This document shows positions 6,296-7,101 of a stretch of 7,101 nucleotides of DNA, in pieces (within the stretch, counting starts at the first letter, position 1; the number at the start of each line of letters is the position of its first letter). The translations under genes and the position numbers were made by a program. The notes beneath the pieces are model-generated. The model ran no database searches. It was not told the origin of the DNA and saw nothing but the letters and a program-made list of their open reading frames with translations. The DNA comes from Caryophanales bacterium UBA1719 (GTDB lineage: Bacteria > Bacillota_I > Bacilli_A > RFN20 > CAG-826), in contig DCIT01000038.1 in NCBI GenBank assembly GCA_002317145.1, positions 1-7,101 of the forward strand, read 5' to 3'.

Positions 6296-6337
6296 TAAGA
6301 GTACATTTTAGGTAATTTTAATAAAAAGGTACTCTTA
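6296..6337. repeat. Inverted repeat between primase-helicase and ATPase genes
   Basis: TAAGAGTAC (6296-6304) pairs perfectly with GTACTCTTA (6329-6337). After one mismatch the stem continues with TTTT/AAAA (6306-6309 with 6324-6327), leaving a 14-base loop. No T-run follows on either strand, so it is a poor intrinsic terminator. It may be an attenuator or operator for the ATPase gene, or a processing site after the primase-helicase gene. The rest of 6238-6364 shows only AT-rich sequence. Confidence 0.5.
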
Positions 6338-6364
6338 ACTCACAAATTAGAGTAGAATAATCAT

Positions 6365-7101
6365 ATGGAAAATATTAAATTATTTAAAAGAGAAAAATAT
6401 TTAAAGAAGATTAGAGGATTCTATCACTCTAATGAAATAATTAAAGTTATTACAGGTGTGCGTAGATGTGGAAAATCTTCTTTAATGAAGATTATTAGAG
6501 AAGAATTAATTGAAGAAAAAATTGATCCAAGTAATCTTGTATATTTAAATTTGGATAGAAAACCTTATAAAGGAATTAAGAAACCTAATCAATTAGAATC
6601 TGTTATAGATGATCTTACCAAAGATATTAAAGGAAATATTTATCTATTTATTGATGAAGTTCAAAACGTGGATGGCTTTGAAACTTTAATTAATGCTTAT
6701 AGAGAAGAAGGCAATTTCTCAATATTCATTACTGGAAGTAATAGTTATTTATTATCTGGTGAATTAGTTACGAAATTAACCGGAAGATATATTGAATTTG
6801 AAATGCAAACTTTAACTTTTGAAGAATATATTGGCATGAAGAAATTCTTTAAAAAAGAAATTAATTCTAATTTAGACAATGAATTTAATAGTTATATTAC
6901 TAGCGGTGGTTTTCCTTACGCAATTCAATTAGATAAAATTGAAGATAAGAGAACATATGTTAATGGTGTAATTAAAGAGATATACGAAAAAGATATAAGA
7001 AAAAATAAGAAAATAAGAGATAAAGAATTATTTAATAGAGTTCAAACTTATATTATTAATAATTTTGGTAGACAATCGACTGTAAAAGCTCTTTGTAAAG
7101 C
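6365..7101 (+). CDS. AAA_14 / DUF4143-type ATPase, 3' end beyond window
   Basis: Open from ATG 6365 to the window edge (245 codons shown); these proteins usually run to about 380-450 residues, so roughly the C-terminal third is missing. Walker A is GVRRCGKSS (31-39), Walker B YLFIDEVQ (93-100), a sensor-like TGSNSYLLSGEL lies at 123-134, and GRY at 140-142. SGGFPYA (180-186) and the following basic helices lead into the DUF4143 region. Members are common, poorly characterised single-protein ATPases in Bacillota and archaea; some are suspected DNA-binding or toxin-like factors. No good Shine-Dalgarno precedes it; TAGAAT at 6353-6358 ends 6 bases before the ATG and could be a -10 for a leaderless message. 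It may be host DNA flanking the element or a second cargo gene. Confidence 0.88.
   Translation, partial: MENIKLFKREKYLKKIRGFYHSNEIIKVITGVRRCGKSSLMKIIREELIEEKIDPSNLVYLNLDRKPYKGIKKPNQLESVIDDLTKDIKGNIYLFIDEVQNVDGFETLINAYREEGNFSIFITGSNSYLLSGELVTKLTGRYIEFEMQTLTFEEYIGMKKFFKKEINSNLDNEFNSYITSGGFPYAIQLDKIEDKRTYVNGVIKEIYEKDIRKNKKIRDKELFNRVQTYIINNFGRQSTVKALCK

Noticed and set aside
1..7101. Mycoplasma genetic code (TGA as tryptophan)
   Set aside because: No in-frame TGA occurs in any of the long genes, conserved tryptophans use TGG, and the integrase and fusion genes end at TGA at sensible family C-termini.

Overview
The window is very AT-rich (well under 35% GC by eye). It uses A/T-ending codons, has good AGGAG-type ribosome binding sites on some genes, and uses TGA as a stop codon, with tryptophan read from TGG. 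This fits a low-GC member of the Bacillota or a code-11 relative of the Mollicutes, such as an uncultured gut or rumen Bacilli/Erysipelotrichia lineage. The host call is inference from composition and gene families only.

Layout. Positions 1-128 hold two strong inverted repeats that share a 14-bp motif, plus a compact palindrome; this looks like a terminator and/or the integrase end of a mobile element. A leftward three-gene operon follows, read from about 3266 down to 124. Its first gene encodes an AlbA_2/HATPase_c_4 regulator (3248-1869). Two bases further on comes a short protein that has only the N-terminal half of an integrase (1866-1351). Last is a full tyrosine recombinase with its catalytic residues intact (1293-124). 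The operon has a well-formed promoter (TAGACA, 17 bases, TATAAT) embedded in four tandem copies of a CATGTCTA repeat. The recombinase ribosome binding site sits inside a hairpin. The opposing arm of that hairpin is also a 13-base perfect complement of the leader of the first gene of the same operon.

Divergently, 3541-6237 encodes an 898-residue fusion: zinc-cluster and archaeo-eukaryotic primase domain of the TOTE conflict-system type, then an SF2 helicase, then a C-terminal phospholipase-D-like domain whose HKD signature is degenerate (N-x-N in place of H-x-K). It starts without a Shine-Dalgarno and may be translated from a leaderless mRNA. After a 127-base spacer containing an inverted repeat, a rightward AAA_14/DUF4143-type ATPase begins at 6365 and runs off the right edge.

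Interpretation. Integrase, integrase-derived small protein and regulator form the mobility and control module. The primase-helicase-PLD protein is the likely cargo, plausibly a nucleic-acid-targeting defence or conflict protein. The ATPase may belong to the cargo or to the host chromosome beyond the element. Only one candidate end of the element is visible; no second attachment site was recognised inside the window.
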